A stretch of DNA of 64,000 bases from contig DEFL01000081.1 of NCBI GenBank assembly GCA_002350845.1, positions 62,736-126,735 of the forward strand, read 5' to 3'. Under the pieces are notes generated by a model. The model was given only the letters and a program-made list of their open reading frames with translations. It did no database searches and was not told where the DNA came from. Below are positions 17,408-25,144 of the stretch, piece after piece. The DNA comes from Christensenella sp. UBA2853 (lineage in GTDB: Bacteria; Bacillota; Clostridia; Christensenellales; Aristaeellaceae). The position numbers and the translations under genes are program-made. Within the stretch, counting starts at the first letter, position 1; each line of letters opens with the position of its first letter.

Positions 17408-18235
17408 ATGAACGTAGGCATCATTATTCCACATCGCGGCGGGGAGGAACTCCGCACAAACTTTGCCAATGCAGCGGCTCAGGGATTCCATCATGCGCAG
17501 CTGGTGAGCTGGGATCCCCGGTACTGGACCGAGGAAAATGCCCGGGAAGTCAGCGAGCTGACGAAGGAATTTGATATCGAGATCACGGCTTTCTGGTGCG
17601 GCTGGGTCGGCCCGAAATGCTGGAATTTTACCGAAGGTCCGGAGACCCTGGGCCTCGTTCCGGTCGCATTCCGGGCAGAACGCATTCAGAATATCCTGGA
17701 CGGCGCTGCGTATGCAAAGCGTCTGGGAATTTCGGATATTGTCACCCACATGGGCTTTATCCCGGAGAACATGACAGATCCTGCATGGCCGGGCGTGGTG
17801 ACTACCGTGAAATATCTGGCAATGTGCCTCAAGCGTTCGGGACAGAACCTGCTCTTTGAAACGGGCCAGGAGACACCGGTTGTCCTGCTGAGACTGTTTG
17901 AAACAGTCAATACCGGCAACCTGTTCATCAATCTGGATCCCGCGAACCTGATTCTCTACGGCAAGGGCAATCCGGTGGATGCACTGGATGTGTTCGGCAA
18001 ATATGTGCGCGGCGTGCATGCCAAGGACGGCCTCTATCCCACCAACGGCTATGAACTGGGTGAGGAAGTCAAGGTCGGCGAAGGCAAGGTCAATTTCCCG
18101 AAGTTCCTGCAGGGACTCAAGGCCTGCGGCTTTGACGGCAGCCTGACCATTGAGCGCGAGATTTCGGGCGAACAGCAGATTAAGGACATTCTTGAAACCA
18201 AAGACTATCTGACAGAGCTGATTGAGAAGCTGTAA
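17408..18235 (+). CDS. Sugar phosphate isomerase/epimerase (TIM barrel)
   Basis: A 275-residue protein of the AP-endonuclease-2 superfamily. Motifs include 'N-V-G-I-I-I-P-H-R', 'I-T-A-F-W-C-G-W', 'L-L-F-E-T-G-Q-E-T', 'I-N-L-D-P-A-N-L-I', 'G-V-H-A-K-D-G' and a final 'L-T-I-E-R-E-I-S-G'. Start at ATG 17408 follows AGGAGG. It is the third such isomerase in the window. The pairing with the dehydrogenase at 18246, only 10 bp downstream, mirrors the pair at 2946-4809. Confidence 0.88.
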   Translation: MNVGIIIPHRGGEELRTNFANAAAQGFHHAQLVSWDPRYWTEENAREVSELTKEFDIEITAFWCGWVGPKCWNFTEGPETLGLVPVAFRAERIQNILDGAAYAKRLGISDIVTHMGFIPENMTDPAWPGVVTTVKYLAMCLKRSGQNLLFETGQETPVVLLRLFETVNTGNLFINLDPANLILYGKGNPVDALDVFGKYVRGVHAKDGLYPTNGYELGEEVKVGEGKVNFPKFLQGLKACGFDGSLTIEREISGEQQIKDILETKDYLTELIEKL

Positions 18236-18245
18236 GGAGGACATC

Positions 18246-19217
18246 ATGCTGAAAGTTGGAATGGTGGGCATGGGCGGGATCAGCCGCTCTCATACGACAT
18301 CCTGGGCTCAGATCCCGGAAGTCAAGGTCATGGCTGTCTGCGATATCCGGCCTGAAAAGGCGGAGGAAGCGGCAAAGGTCACCGGCGGACGCGCCTATCT
18401 GGATTTTGACGAAATGCTCGAAAAGGAAGAACTGGATATCCTGGATATCTGCCTTCCCACCTATCTGCACGCGGACTTTGCCGTGAAAGCGCTCAACCGC
18501 GGCATTCATGTGCTCTCTGAGAAGCCCGTCTCCCTGAAGCGGGAAGACGTCAGAAGAATCTATGATGCAGCAAAGAAAAACGGCTGCCGTTTCATGGTCG
18601 CCCAGGTGCTGCGCTTCTGGCGTGAGTATGAAGTGCTCAAGAACGCGATTGACACCGGCTGCTATGGAAAACTGCTCAGCGGCAATATGTCCCGCCTGGG
18701 CAATACGCCCGCATGGTCCTGGGACAACTGGATGCGCGATCCGGAGCGCAGCGGTCTTGTGCCGTTTGACCTGCACATCCATGATCTGGACTTCCTGATC
18801 TATGCCCTGGGCAAGCCGAAGAAGGCCATCTGCCACCGCGCCAAGACGGACGTGCAGGACTACTTCCAGGTGGTCTATGAGTATCCGGACTATTTCATCT
18901 GCACAGAGGCTGCATGGTATGAAGGCAGCTATCCGTTCCAGGCCAGTTTCCGCTTCCAGTTTGAGAAAGCCCTGATGGAATACCGCGGAGGCACGCTGAC
19001 CACGTATCTGACAAACGGAGAGAAGCAGACGCTTGAAGCAGAAAAGGACGCCAATGTCAACGGCATCAATCTGCCCGCGACCAATGGCTATTTCAATGAG
19101 ATCCGCTATTTCACAGACTGCGTGCTGGCCGGAAAAGACTGCGATAAGGTCAAGCCCGAAGAACTGGAGTGCGTGCTGGATCTGATTGACATCATTGACG
19201 GAAAAGCAGAAGCATAA
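18246..19217 (+). CDS. Gfo/Idh/MocA-family oxidoreductase
   Basis: A 323-residue protein with Rossmann motif 'G-M-V-G-M-G-G-I-S', the signature 'L-S-E-K-P-V-S' near residue 95, and 'D-L-H-I-H-D-L-D-F' near residue 178 carrying the catalytic histidine/aspartate region. GGAGG precedes ATG 18246. It probably oxidises a sugar or cyclitol hydroxyl, coupled with the isomerase upstream. A GNRA-loop terminator ends the transcript. Confidence 0.9.
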   Translation: MLKVGMVGMGGISRSHTTSWAQIPEVKVMAVCDIRPEKAEEAAKVTGGRAYLDFDEMLEKEELDILDICLPTYLHADFAVKALNRGIHVLSEKPVSLKREDVRRIYDAAKKNGCRFMVAQVLRFWREYEVLKNAIDTGCYGKLLSGNMSRLGNTPAWSWDNWMRDPERSGLVPFDLHIHDLDFLIYALGKPKKAICHRAKTDVQDYFQVVYEYPDYFICTEAAWYEGSYPFQASFRFQFEKALMEYRGGTLTTYLTNGEKQTLEAEKDANVNGINLPATNGYFNEIRYFTDCVLAGKDCDKVKPEELECVLDLIDIIDGKAEA

Positions 19218-19270
19218 TCAGGGACTGAAACAGCTGCCATGCCGCGGTGTGCGGCAGGAGCAGCGTACGA

Positions 19271-19304
19271 AAAAGACAGGGGAAGCGATTCTCCTGTCTT
19301 TTGC
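19271..19304 (+). terminator. Intrinsic terminator with GCGA tetraloop
   Basis: A 14-bp stem (19271-19284 with 19289-19302, one G-T pair) closed by GCGA, with A and T tracts at the ends, so it can act in both directions. It separates the dehydrogenase gene from the convergent flavoprotein gene ending at 19323. Confidence 0.85.
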
Positions 19305-19322
19305 ATTGCCGCCATGGTGTCT

Positions 19323-21044
19323 TCAGTCCAGGCGGCCTTCCTGAAAGCTCTTCCAGACACGTTCAAACCAGAGATCGCGGTTCGGCATAGGGCGGGCCGG
19401 CACGCGCGCGGAAGTGCCGTTTTCTGTGATCAGGACGCCTGCGGCGCCTTTCTCCTCTGTCTGCGCGTAGAGCATGGCGGAGAGCACCTCGCGCTGGGTC
19501 AGCAGGATATCGCGCAGGAGCAGACGGTATTGAAAATCCGGGGATTCCGGATGCGCAGTCTTCTGGGCCGCCAGGGAGTGTTCCACCCGCTCTCTGAGCT
19601 GCTGCATCCCGGAAGCGTCACGCTGAAAAGCCGCAATGCGGGTCATTTCCTTCTGAAACGCAGCCGCATCGCCTTCAGGCAGCATCAGAGGGGAATCCTC
19701 CAGCGGGGATTCGGAGACCCTGCGCCCGTTTCGGAAGGCGTGCTGGGCTGCCCGCAGAGAGCCTGCCTGTGTGGAATTGAGGGCTGTGCCGCCCGGACGC
19801 CTGCGGCCGAAGGTGCCGGCAGCCTCTCCACACACATACAGTCCCGGCACGCAGGTCTGCCAGTGGGCGTCGACCGCGATCCCGCCGTTGTGATGCTGGG
19901 CACATACGCGGATTTCCAGCAGCTCCCGGGAAAGATCAATCCCGTGGTCCAGATACAGCCGGACAGCGGGCCCATTGATGGCCTTGAGGCGATCCAGCGG
20001 CGTGTCCAGCAGTGCCCCGCAGTTTTCCAGATACGCCCGGGCCTCTTTGGTCAGGCGCTCCGGGGCATAGCCGCGGGGATTGTGCATATAATCCAGAAAG
20101 ACCCCTCTGCCCGCATCGGTTTCCCGTTTCACCAGGACATCCACCCGGGAGGAACCGTTCAGGCGGTTTTCATCAAACGGCCACTGGTATCCTTTGAGAA
20201 AGGTATAGGCGAGGGCCGTTTCTTCGCCGAGCGCATCGACGAGAAACTCACGCTCCGTGCCGTCAGCATCCACGGAAACGTAGCGGGGCAGTGCCTGCTG
20301 ATAGCTCCCGCTCAGATTCCAACGGAAGGAAACGGAGGCCAGCCCATACTGCCAGCAGTCCAGGTTCGCACCCCGGGCTCCGGCGGCAAAGGCCAATCCG
20401 CTCATGCCGTGCTGACTCTCGGGATAGACCCTGTCCTGATAGATGTGTGCAGGGCCGCCGGTGCACAGAATGAGGTTGGCGCAGCGGATGCGCATCATCT
20501 GCTTTTCCTGAGGAAGAAAGACATCCAGCGCGGCGACACCATCCGGTCCGGTCACGATGCGTGCTGCTACGGCGTGATCCAGGACAGGAACGCCGTGCGA
20601 CCGGACCGAGCGCTCCAGCGCTTCTGTCATGAAGCGGCTGGTCAGAGGGCCTGCAGAGGTTGCACGTCTGCGCAGGTCATGGTCAGTCTGATACCCGACA
20701 TATTCGCCGAACGCATTGGTGGGAAAGGGAACACCCAGGGCACAGAGCTTGAAAAAGCAGCGGGCGGAGGCAGCGGCTTCACACAGCGCCGTATCGCCGT
20801 TGACATCGGGATAGGCAAGGTCGTGCGCAAGCAGGCCCACACTGTCCCCTTCGTCGCCGGAGAGTGAAAGCTTATAGTAAGTTTGTTTGTCACTGCCCGT
20901 GTTTCGGGAGGTCCCGGCATTCATATCCTCGGTGAGGAGCAGAAGACTTTCTTCACCGAGTGCCTTGAGTGTATCCGCCGCGTTCAGCCCGGCACAGCCG
21001 GAGCCGACCACCACCGTGCGCACGCTCATCTCGCGCATCCCCAT
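19323..21044 (-). CDS. FAD-dependent oxidoreductase, fumarate reductase/succinate dehydrogenase flavoprotein type
   Basis: A 573-residue flavoprotein. The N-terminal dinucleotide-binding motif is 'V-V-V-G-S-G-C-A-G-L-N-A-A'. Mid-protein 'C-A-Q-H-H-N-G-G-I' and 'P-G-L-Y-V-C-G-E-A-A-G-T-F' and 'G-G-T-A-L-N-S' are the conserved FAD-contact blocks of the FrdA/NadB family. The substrate is unknown. It follows the SDR gene by 12 bp and so belongs to the three-gene redox operon 23101-19323. The start is uncertain among three close ATGs (21044, 21038, 21029); I keep the first. Confidence 0.85.
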   Translation of the reverse strand: MGMREMSVRTVVVGSGCAGLNAADTLKALGEESLLLLTEDMNAGTSRNTGSDKQTYYKLSLSGDEGDSVGLLAHDLAYPDVNGDTALCEAAASARCFFKLCALGVPFPTNAFGEYVGYQTDHDLRRRATSAGPLTSRFMTEALERSVRSHGVPVLDHAVAARIVTGPDGVAALDVFLPQEKQMMRIRCANLILCTGGPAHIYQDRVYPESQHGMSGLAFAAGARGANLDCWQYGLASVSFRWNLSGSYQQALPRYVSVDADGTEREFLVDALGEETALAYTFLKGYQWPFDENRLNGSSRVDVLVKRETDAGRGVFLDYMHNPRGYAPERLTKEARAYLENCGALLDTPLDRLKAINGPAVRLYLDHGIDLSRELLEIRVCAQHHNGGIAVDAHWQTCVPGLYVCGEAAGTFGRRRPGGTALNSTQAGSLRAAQHAFRNGRRVSESPLEDSPLMLPEGDAAAFQKEMTRIAAFQRDASGMQQLRERVEHSLAAQKTAHPESPDFQYRLLLRDILLTQREVLSAMLYAQTEEKGAAGVLITENGTSARVPARPMPNRDLWFERVWKSFQEGRLD

Positions 21045-21056
21045 CCATCCTTTCCG

Positions 21057-21803
21057 TTACAGTCTGCGCAGCTGGAAACCGCCATCGGCATCCAGCACCT
21101 GCCCTGCCGAGTAGTCCAGAAGACCGCCTGCACAGGCCAGGACCATCCGGGCCACATCCTCAGGCTGCCCGAACCGTTTGACGGGCAGGAGACCGTCTCC
21201 GATGAGGCGGTCGTATTTTTCGTGCACCACTCGGGTCATATCGGTATCAATGATGCCGGGCCGCACTTCAAAGACAGGAATTCCCTCGGAAGCGAGCCGG
21301 TCGGCAAACAGTTTTGTGACCATGCCCACCCCGGCCTTGCTGATGCAGTATTCCCCGCGGGAAACACTGGAAGTGTAGGCACTCATGCTCCCGATATTGA
21401 CGATCCGGGGCTGCCAGTCGGGAATGCCGGCCGCGCGCTCGGCGATCATTTCCCGGGCAAACAGCTGACACATGAAAAGTGTGCCCTTCAGATTGATCCC
21501 GATCACGCGGTCAAAGCTTTCCTCGGTCATTTCCAGGAGATCACGCCTGACGAGCGGTGCGACCCCGGCATTGTTGACGAGCAGATCAATGCGGTGATAC
21601 CGGCTGACTATGTACTGAAGAGCGGCCTGACGGTCTTCTTCTCTGGAAATATCGCAGGGAAAATAGTCCCGGTCCGCAGGCAGATGGTCCGGTCTTTCCT
21701 GCTTTGTGCCGGAATAGATAACCTGCCAGGATTCCTCGTGCAGCAGGTCCGCGATACCCCGGCCGATGCCGCGGCTGGAACCGGTGACAAATGCAACTTT
21801 CAC
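21057..21803 (-). CDS. Short-chain dehydrogenase/reductase (classical SDR)
   Basis: A 248-residue classical SDR: cofactor motif 'T-G-S-S-R-G-I-G-R-G', 'N-N-A-G-V-A', catalytic serine in 'I-G-S-M-S-A-Y', and the 'Y-C-I-S-K-A-G' Tyr-x3-Lys pair near residue 145. The start is GTG at 21803, which overlaps the TGA of the upstream OYE-type gene (GTGA), with GGGAGG ten bases before it. The upstream in-frame codons are inside the neighbour gene. The overlap implies translational coupling. The substrate is not evident. Confidence 0.9.
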   Translation of the reverse strand: MKVAFVTGSSRGIGRGIADLLHEESWQVIYSGTKQERPDHLPADRDYFPCDISREEDRQAALQYIVSRYHRIDLLVNNAGVAPLVRRDLLEMTEESFDRVIGINLKGTLFMCQLFAREMIAERAAGIPDWQPRIVNIGSMSAYTSSVSRGEYCISKAGVGMVTKLFADRLASEGIPVFEVRPGIIDTDMTRVVHEKYDRLIGDGLLPVKRFGQPEDVARMVLACAGGLLDYSAGQVLDADGGFQLRRL

Positions 21804-23101
21804 AGTGTATAGACCTCCCTGTCGCGTACAACACACCCGGCTGGCGTACCGTTGCGCAGAAGCACGGCACAGCCGCCGCAGGTCACACAGACACCGCCTG
21901 TCCTGATCTGTCCTTCCTGGCGGAGCTCCTGAATAAAGCCGGGATCGGCAAAAGCCATGCGGCCAAACCCGGCCATGCTGCAGTGTCCGTCTGCGATCAT
22001 GCCGGCGGCAAGGTTTCCTGCATGCTGACGCAGGTAGGAAAACGCGCTGCCAAGCACCGGGAGATCCGGCAGGGCATGCTGGATTTCGCTGATGCCGCGC
22101 ATCATGCGGCTGATCCCTTCCAGCGGATGCTCATCAGGCACATAGTTGCCGTGGTCATAGGGGCGGTTGACGTGAGGATTCTTATAGGGATTTCCCATGG
22201 TCACATTGATCAGGGGAATCTCAAATTCTTCTTTTAGTTCCCGGATCAGGCGGATGGGTTCGGTCAGGTCCGGCGTCAGGCTGCCGTCGGTGCGGACGCC
22301 GAATCCATACGGGTAGGCAAACCCATCATACACATTCATCCGGCTGGAGAGGAAGAACGAGGACTGATGGATGCTGCTTTTCGCGGCACGGTAGCAGTTC
22401 TTTAAAAACCGCGTGCGGTTTTCATAGCTTCCGCCATAGACACCGGGCCGTGTATAGGCCGAAAGCAGCTCACAAGCGAGGTAACGGTGGCAGCATTTGA
22501 CATCCATGCCGTCAAACCCGGCCTTCTGGCAAAGCTCAGCAGTATGCGAATAGGCTTCCTCAAACCTCCGGAGATCGTCATCCGAAACTATCCGGTCCGG
22601 GGGAAGCGGTTTGTCTTCCAGCGGCGGGCAGGAATAGGCGATCAGGGGCTCGGGGAAACCATGCGGCTTGGAGTAGCGGCCCGAATGGGTTGCCTGCATC
22701 ACAATCAGAGGCGCATAGCCGTTTTCCTTCAGGGAGATTTCGCGGATTTCATCCAGCAGCCGCTTGTACTGATCGACATTCTGGTCTGTCAGCCACAGCT
22801 GATGCGCGGAAGCCCTTGCTTCAGGCAGCGTGGCGACGGCTTCAAACCAGATGAGGCCCGGCCCGGCCTTGGCAAACCGATGATAGCGGCGGACGGTCAG
22901 TTCACCCGGCGCGCCGTCTTCTGTTCCATCGGTTCCTTCCATGGGCTGAAACGCAAAGCGGTTGGCAGCCTGCCTCCCGGAAAGGGGCAATGGCTCGAAA
23001 AGGGCGGAAACATCCTCTTTCAGCGGGATATAACCGTTGATTCTGTCTGATTCAAGCTGCACATCTTTCAACGTGGGATAATGAAAAATTACGTGCTTCA
23101 T
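21800..23101 (-). CDS. NADH:flavin oxidoreductase, Old Yellow Enzyme family
   Basis: A 433-residue OYE-type TIM barrel. It has 'N-R-F-A-F-Q-P-M-E-G-T-D', 'V-M-Q-A-T-H-S-G-R-Y', 'G-F-D-G-M-D-V-K-C-C-H-R-Y-L', and 'A-D-P-G-F', positions that hold FMN and the active-site His pair in this family. The C-terminus has four cysteines ('C-V-T-C-G-G-C ... C'), hinting at an iron-sulfur cluster as in the 2,4-dienoyl-CoA reductase branch, but the long reductase C-terminal domain of that branch is absent. ATG 23101 follows AAGGAG. It is first in an operon with an SDR and a fumarate-reductase-like flavoprotein. Confidence 0.87.
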   Translation of the reverse strand: MKHVIFHYPTLKDVQLESDRINGYIPLKEDVSALFEPLPLSGRQAANRFAFQPMEGTDGTEDGAPGELTVRRYHRFAKAGPGLIWFEAVATLPEARASAHQLWLTDQNVDQYKRLLDEIREISLKENGYAPLIVMQATHSGRYSKPHGFPEPLIAYSCPPLEDKPLPPDRIVSDDDLRRFEEAYSHTAELCQKAGFDGMDVKCCHRYLACELLSAYTRPGVYGGSYENRTRFLKNCYRAAKSSIHQSSFFLSSRMNVYDGFAYPYGFGVRTDGSLTPDLTEPIRLIRELKEEFEIPLINVTMGNPYKNPHVNRPYDHGNYVPDEHPLEGISRMMRGISEIQHALPDLPVLGSAFSYLRQHAGNLAAGMIADGHCSMAGFGRMAFADPGFIQELRQEGQIRTGGVCVTCGGCAVLLRNGTPAGCVVRDREVYTL

Positions 23102-23227
23102 GCTGCTGTTTCTCCTTATCGATTTCAGTTGTACATGATACAGGAAGATCTTCATGAGGGCAACCATGAAGAGCAGCATCACCAGACTGAAAAACGGTGC
23201 TGCATAGCCGGGAATGAAAAGAAGAAA

Positions 23228-23263
23228 ACACCGGAAGCGAACCGTGTTTTCCGCTTCCGGTGT
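23228..23263 (-). terminator. Intrinsic terminator of the zinc-ribbon gene
   Basis: A 12-bp perfect stem (23228-23239 with 23252-23263). On the minus strand it is followed by TTTTCTTCTTTTC. It lies 45 bp downstream of the gene ending at 23307 and insulates it from the OYE-type operon. Confidence 0.8.
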
Positions 23264-23306
23264 GGGGATGAATTATTTTCCTGTGTGCTGACGACAGGAG
23301 GAAGGA

Positions 23307-24017
23307 TTATCTTCTGCCGGGACGGGGACCTCCGCCAGGGCCGCCATGAGGCGTGCCGGGGCCTTGCCTGCTGGCGCGGGAAGGTGCAGAAGGACGCGGC
23401 CTTGCGGGCATCCGGATGGTCCGCCTGGGTTCAGGAGGCGCTGGATTGTAGAGCGGGAGCCTGAAGTTTCGGTGATAGGCCGGAGGCTCAGGCTTATATC
23501 CGATGCGGAAGATGCGCTCCAGCAGAGACGGCTTTTTGTAGCGCCGATAGCTTCTGATCCGGTTGCCGACTGTCAGGGCGCCAATCACAGCTGCGGCTCC
23601 GGCGAGCAGGTTGCCGGCTTTGTCGAAAATGGAAGAAGTCGCTTTTTCAGTCAGATCAACATACTGATCCGACTGGTTCGTGATGGAAACCTGCACGCCG
23701 TACTCGGTCAGCAGCTGTGCGACCGTACTTGCTTCGTTTGCGCTGAGCCGCTCACCCACAACAACCGGTGCCATGCTGATCAGGTTGGAAGACTCTGCAT
23801 TTGTATAGCCGAAAATGTCTTCGAGAAGATCTCCGGTCTGTGTTTTACTGCATGTTCCGCAGGAGATCAGGACAAGATTGTACTGATTGGTGTCGTCGGC
23901 AGTCGAGACGGCCTTGTTGAAAAGTGAGATGGAACTCGATGCGTCCGTCAGGGCAGATCCGCAGTAGACACAGAAATTGCCTCCGCTGACTGATGCGCCA
24001 CAGTTTTTACAATGCAT
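23307..24017 (-). CDS. Zinc-ribbon protein with possible L7/L12-like domain and proline/arginine-rich tail
   Basis: A 236-residue protein. Residues 1-20 are a double-CxxC zinc ribbon ('C-K-N-C-G ... C-V-Y-C-G'). Residues about 40-110 ('Y-N-L-V-L-I-S-C-G', 'L-L-E-D-I-F-G', 'A-P-V-V-V-G-E-R-L-S-A-N-E-A', 'Y-G-V-Q-V-S-I') have the strand/helix rhythm of the ribosomal L7/L12 C-terminal fold; this is an impression, not a match. A short glycine/alanine hydrophobic stretch and a basic, proline-rich tail of about 70 residues follow. Function unknown. ATG 24017 follows GAAGGAGG. Confidence 0.7.
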   Translation of the reverse strand: MHCKNCGASVSGGNFCVYCGSALTDASSSISLFNKAVSTADDTNQYNLVLISCGTCSKTQTGDLLEDIFGYTNAESSNLISMAPVVVGERLSANEASTVAQLLTEYGVQVSITNQSDQYVDLTEKATSSIFDKAGNLLAGAAAVIGALTVGNRIRSYRRYKKPSLLERIFRIGYKPEPPAYHRNFRLPLYNPAPPEPRRTIRMPARPRPSAPSRASRQGPGTPHGGPGGGPRPGRR

Positions 24018-24188
24018 TGAACCCCCTCCTTCTGATGCCATGAGCATAACGTCTCAAAGTGAAAACCGTGTGAATGAAAGCTGAAAATCATGGGGAGGGA
24101 GCGGGCTCCGGAAAGACGATCCATCGAAACAGCATACGGACTGCCCTCTGCCGAAGGAAACGAAGGGCACAGCACGGATACGCGATGA

Positions 24189-24217
24189 TTGTCGGCATAG
24201 GAAAAATGGTGTATGAT
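24189..24217 (+). promoter_or_regulatory. Promoter of the glutaredoxin-like gene
   Basis: TTGTCG (24189-24194), a 17-bp spacer, TATGAT (24212-24217), 52 bp upstream of the start codon at 24270. GGAGG at about 24256-24260 supplies the ribosome site. Confidence 0.55.
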
Positions 24218-24269
24218 TTTTTCGCTGCAGTGCGGCAAATGAACATGGAAACAGAGGAGGAAGAATAAT

Positions 24270-24581
24270 ATGATCAAAATCTACGGAATGCCCACCTGCC
24301 CCTACTGCGATTATGTGGAAGAGCAGATTCGGGGACGCGAGGATGAATTTGAGTATATCAATATCGGAGAGCATATCCGGTACCTGAGTGCATTCATGCG
24401 CCTGCGGGATCAGAGTCCGGTCTTTGATCACTGCAAGGAGATCGGCGATGTGGGTGTGCCTGCCTTTGTCTTTGAGGACGGCCGCGTGTCCATTGATCCG
24501 GCCGATGCGGGACTGATTGAGTATGGCACGCCCAATGCCTGCTCAGTGGAGGACCACAAGAACGGAAGAAAGGGCTGCTGA
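24270..24581 (+). CDS. Glutaredoxin-like thiol-disulfide protein
   Basis: A 103-residue thioredoxin-fold protein. It starts 'M-I-K-I-Y-G-M-P-T-C-P-Y-C' with the dithiol C-P-Y-C active site at residues 10-13, and has the cis-proline segment 'V-G-V-P-A-F-V-F-E-D-G' near residue 62. The middle is longer than a classical glutaredoxin, as in Clostridial glutaredoxin-related proteins. It probably reduces disulfides or carries electrons. It has its own promoter; the DUF3089-like relic follows 13 bp downstream. Confidence 0.85.
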   Translation: MIKIYGMPTCPYCDYVEEQIRGREDEFEYINIGEHIRYLSAFMRLRDQSPVFDHCKEIGDVGVPAFVFEDGRVSIDPADAGLIEYGTPNACSVEDHKNGRKGC

Positions 24582-24594
24582 CCGGGTGGAATAT

Positions 24595-25097
24595 ATGACA
24601 TTACACCGTTGGACGGCTGAACTGAAGACAGCCGGAACCGTTCTTTTGATCGGGATGCTCCTGCTGATGACGGTATCAGGCACGGCCTCTGCAGAAGGAC
24701 AGCCTGACTATGCAGACACAGATAACTGGGCCTACTTCGGGATCGGAGAGGACCGCACAGCGGATGTGTTCCTGGTTCCATCAACCCGTTGAACTGGAAA
24801 ACCGACAGTACCCCGGCAGGAAAAGAGGATAATCTCGGCGCATGCTTCACGACATACAGCGGAGAGATCCGGCAGGAAATACCGGGACTGTGCGGCTGTT
24901 ACATCGATATGGAACGCGGAGCATTGAAGGTGACAGACATTGAGATGTCTGCCTATCCGCCCGTTGTGCCGGGACTTCCGGAAGGTGCGTACCACATCTA
25001 TGACTATCAGTTCTTTTTCCGGAATCTTCAGGAGAATGTGAAACTGCGGACAGAAACGTATCTTCGCATGGAAGCTGAAACTGCAGATGCCGCCTGA
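24595..25097 (+). pseudogene. DUF3089-like protein gene, broken by internal deletion and frame change
   Basis: The frame from ATG 24595 encodes a membrane/signal segment and then 'D-N-W-A-Y-F-G-I-G-E-D-R-T-A-D-V-F-L-V' before stopping at about 24792. The next frame, entered at about 24780, reads 'I-N-P-L-N-W-K-T-D' and continues to 25097 with 'D-Y-Q-F-F-F-R-N-L-Q' and no start codon or ribosome site of its own. From memory these are the two ends of DUF3089 (alpha/beta-hydrolase-like) proteins, normally around 350 residues. So the central part, including any catalytic residues, appears deleted. Confidence 0.6.
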
Positions 25098-25144
25098 AAA
25101 AACGGCACATTGTGATACAGCGGAGCGCAGGAGGGGAGTGCAGC

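Noticed and set aside
19239..20867. Plus-strand 542-codon frame over the flavoprotein gene
   Set aside because: The opposite strand has FAD-binding motifs in order; this frame also crosses the terminator at 19271-19304 and has no domain signature.
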